The position numbers and the translations under genes are program-made. Below the pieces are notes generated by a model. The model searched no databases and was not told where the DNA came from. It saw nothing but the letters and a program-made list of their open reading frames with translations. Positions 60,965 through 64,000 of a stretch of 64,000 bases of DNA are shown one piece after another (positions within the stretch are counted from its first letter, which is position 1; every line of letters begins with the position of its first letter). The stretch is from Ursus arctos (Eukaryota > Chordata > Mammalia > Carnivora > Ursidae): assembly GCF_023065955.2 (NCBI RefSeq), contig NW_026622897.1, positions 7,259,001 to 7,323,000 of the forward strand, written 5' to 3'.

Positions 60965-61030
60965 GGAAGGAAGGAAGGAAGGAAGGAAGGAAGGAAGGAA
61001 GGAAGGAAAGAAAGAAAGAAAGAAAGAAAG
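60965..61030 (+). repeat. (GGAA)11 then (GAAA)n microsatellite
   Basis: Eleven pure GGAA units (60965-61008) followed by about five GAAA-type units. On the gene strand this is a pyrimidine tract about 460 bp upstream of the exon acceptor. Confidence 0.97.
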
Positions 61031-61031
61031 T

Positions 61032-63260
61032 TAAAGCAAAAGAGACTAGATTCTTACACATTTAATAGACCTTTAAACTTAAATATTTACACATTTGGGG
61101 ATCCCTTCTTCCAAACAGATTTTTTTTTCTGTAACTTAAAAAAAAGACCAAAAAGATCGTTGTTTTTTTTTTTTCTTCTTCTTCTTTTCTAAGTGGTATA
61201 TAAACATAGGATTAACTGGATAATTCAAGCACTCTGTTTCAGAGGACCTACGATTTTTGGTAAATGAGGATTTATTCAACTTGGATTATCCAGATAATCA
61301 CTCTCTAAATTCAATCTTATATATTTAACAATTCTAGAGAGAGTCAGAGGGCCTGCCCCCAGAAATGGAGGAGTAAAATCACCAATATGCTCATCAACAG
61401 CCAGAGTGAAGTTCAGGCTGTGGCCATTCTTCCTGCTCTACTCTCTCACCTTATCCTGGCCAGAGGTCTCACCTACCGCTGGAGGGCCTAGGCCAGCCGT
61501 CCTGGGAGCCGGGTGCTGCTCTAGCAGGAACCACAGAAAACTAACTGGTTCAGGATCAGTACCTAATTACATTATTTATAAAGGAACTGCTTCTAGTAAA
61601 ATCAAACTTAGATCCTGGCACAGGAACAGAGGAATAATCATCCAGTGAGAAGGGGATATTGGCCTTCTTTGGCACAATTCTTATCCCCAAAATTCACCAT
61701 GTCCCCAGGATCTCTCCACAGTTACTGTCACCAGTGTCCTGCCTCAGTGTTGCCGTCCCCCCATTAATCTTTTGGCTCATATGTGGAAACTATATGCCCA
61801 AACCTTCTTAGTATAGCTCAGACAACAACTGGTCCAATTACATAAACCATGAATAAAACACAGGAAGCAAATGGGTAAGAAAGAAAGAACACCATACTTC
61901 TCAATCAGGTATTATTAATCAGGAATGAGTTTCAGGGAAGGTTAAATTGTACAATTTCTTATTTACATGATATTTATTTATGCCTTGCTTCTGGAGAGAA
62001 AGCCCACAGTTTTCATCAGATTCCCAGAAAAGTCTGTGATTTTGATAACCTATGTGATATCTTACAGCTTGTCAGCCCCATCTCACTGTTGCCATTACTC
62101 ACACTTCTCGGGAACACAAGTCTCCTGAATCCACCATTCTGAGGCTGGTGTGACCGCAGAGGTGGCAGGGAGAAGGAAAATCTGGGAGACAAGTATTTGT
62201 ATTGTAAGGCCCAGTGGCCTGTCCCCATGTGAAGAGTCTCAATACTAAAAGACTGGTTGATTTTACTAAGAAAGGTGGCAGTTTGTTCACATGCACATTT
62301 TCTGAGGGTTCTGTTTCACCTTCGGATCTGGGCTAGATTCCTACCCCCCAATCCTCTGATTCCCTTTTTTCAACATCTATTTACTGTGCTTTGAACTCTG
62401 AAATGTGCCCAATCCTTTAAGCTTTACCTGAGCTCCTTAGCCTCAGTTTTGAGCTAGACTAGGGTGCGCCTAGTCTACCTTAGTGGAACCACATTCCTGG
62501 ATCTATCTCAGCAGCCTTGCCTCTGCGGCCCCTAACCCTCTGACACCACGGTCAGCAGACCCAAACTCCTAACTGAATCTTCATTCATATGGAATTTCTA
62601 ATTCTGAGCTCCTTGCCCTTCAGGTTTACAAAGAATTTAGAAATGTTCAAAAGACAGCCATAAAAGAACTTAAAATGCTGGGGGAAGAAGAGTCTGTGAG
62701 AAAAGCTAAAATGATCTGAAGTTCTTCATGTGGAAGGAGAAATAATCTCGAAATTAATGCAGAGTCATCATATGGAGGATAGAAAGTGTCTTCCAAAGAA
62801 GAGAACATAAAAAGAAATGCTGCTAAACCATAGACTGAGAAAGCAGATTGATCTTGGGTATGGTTCTCTGAAAAATTTTAAAAAGCTGTGAATTGCATTG
62901 TACACATAATTTCAAAGGGTTCAGAGACCTGCATAACATGGATTTCTCAGGGATTCATGGACTCCAAATTTGAAACCTTCTGACATAAAGAAATCTTCCT
63001 GAGAGTGATGGCTGTTAAAGATGAGAATGAATACTCAAATAAAGATGACCAATTTTCTTCTGTAAAAGTGTTTTTAAAATAGGAGTTTCTCATGAAGACC
63101 TAACACAGAGGTCCATATCCACACTAATTAGCCCATGTTTCCTTAGTTACAAAATTGTCAGATGTATAAGGAGTCAAATGCAGAGTGTATTTACTTCATC
63201 TAATGGATTCATAAGCAACAGAATGTAATCAAACTATAGGAAGAATATTATTTTTATTTG
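61032..63260. other. Repeat-poor intron block upstream of the exon
   Basis: 61340-62600 is richer in GC than the rest of the intron and free of repeats I recognise. Open frames (for example 61406-61648 plus, with a hydrophobic start) have no splice or family support. It could hold regulatory sequence or an alternative first exon, but nothing proves it. Confidence 0.35.
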
Positions 63261-63269
63261 AGATCCTAC

Positions 63270-63422
63270 TGTTTGTAGTAAGACTCAGCACTAATGAGAT
63301 ATGTAACCCAAGGCAATTTAGTCACTTCTCTGGGCTTTCATTTCCTAATCTAGAAAATCAGAAAATTTGGACTGTACAGTCTCTTAGATCCCTTCTATTT
63401 CTTATATTCTCATGTTAAATGT
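63270..63422 (+). repeat. MIR SINE fossil
   Basis: 'gtaacccaaggcaatttagt', 'ctctgggctttcatttccta', 'ttagatcccttctatttctt'. Confidence 0.75.
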
Positions 63423-63519
63423 CCACCAAAGATTTACCCTGGATATAAGGAACTAAACATTATATGTGCCAATTTAAGATTCACAGGATTCATTCCTCTT
63501 GTATATAATTACAAGTCTT

Positions 63520-63716
63520 AGAGGCACATGGGTGGCTCAGTCAGTTAAGCGTTGTACTCTTGATTTCAGCTCAGGTCATGATCTCAGGGTCGTGAGACTG
63601 AGCCCTGTGTTGGGCTCGGTGCTAGCTGTGGAGCCTGCTTAAGATTCTTTCTCTGCCCCTCCCCCTGCTTCCACTCCTCCCTCCAGCTCTCTCTCTCTCT
63701 CTAAAAAAAAAAAAAA
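63520..63716 (+). mobile_element. CAN-SINE
   Basis: 'cacatgggtggctcagtcag', 'tcagctcaggtcatgatctc', (CT)n run and a plain A run for a tail rather than (AAAT)n. Confidence 0.94.
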
Positions 63717-64000
63717 TGTTACGATGGCTAATAGGAGCTTAATAAATAGATTTAGGTATCAATTCATTAAAAATACACAGATCTCTTTCTTTTGTTCAAA
63801 AGAATACAAAACAAAGGGGCAATGATGACTTCAAAACAAATTCACTTATCTATCAAAGAATCTGTTCTCAGGCAATAGACTTGGATTTTCTTTTTCGTTT
63901 ATAACAACTGTGTGAAATATAATACATGGAGATAGAGACTATTGATTCCTCTACAAATAGATTACTGTGTAAGCTTGTCGGGGCAGGTTGAGGCTATGCC

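Noticed and set aside
60965..61030. Regular short repeats suggestive of a CRISPR array
   Set aside because: Simple tetranucleotide microsatellite in a mammalian intron; no spacers.
61406..61648. 80-codon plus-strand ORF beginning MKFRLWPFFLLYSLTLSW, resembling a secreted peptide
   Set aside because: Low-complexity hydrophobic start only; no family, splice or promoter evidence, and on the strand opposite to ARHGAP20.

Overview
This is a stretch of mammalian nuclear DNA, almost certainly from a carnivore. It is AT-rich, has no bacterial-type gene organisation, and carries about nineteen tRNA-Lys-derived CAN-SINE copies, which are restricted to Carnivora. The two youngest-looking copies (43433-43626 and 45639-45847) have the 'ggcacagcggttaagcg ... 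cctccgctatgagcctg' form that I associate with bears and the giant panda, so Ursidae is my best guess, from memory of the SINE subfamily.

The only protein-coding sequence I can support is two consecutive internal exons of one minus-strand gene, ARHGAP20 (RA-RhoGAP, a Rap1-responsive Rho GTPase-activating protein). The upstream exon is 60505-60423 and the downstream exon is 5030-4866. Both have consensus splice sites and join in phase 2. The protein reads from a basic N-terminal segment into the first strands of a PH domain. The rest of the gene (first exon, rest of PH, RA, RhoGAP and tail) lies outside the window. Everything between 5031 and 60422 is one 55.4-kb intron, flanked by parts of two more introns.

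The intron is a layered record of transposition. Old layers are MIR, L2, MER5/hAT fossils, two MLT1-type LTRs and mammalian L1M copies. Younger layers are carnivore L1s and CAN-SINEs. Key blocks: an L2 split by an MLT1 LTR (3530-4720); a long minus-strand L1M (5190-7435); an L1 with a 5' inversion and a SINE inside it (19837-20737); a nearly full-length minus-strand L1 of about 7 kb inserted into an older L1M (23892-30883 within 23180-31980); and a plus-strand L1 graveyard (39180-47700) containing an opposite-strand L1 insertion bounded by a perfect 16-bp target-site duplication (40483-41966).

The least explained sequence is 14.0-15.3 kb: non-repetitive, richer in CpG than its surroundings, with a minus-strand poly(A) signal, a plausible splice acceptor and a 50-codon open frame. 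It may be a cryptic or alternative exon, a decayed retrocopy of an mRNA 3' end, or a conserved regulatory element. I found no sign of a novel multi-gene system, CRISPR array, operon or integrated viral coding genome.
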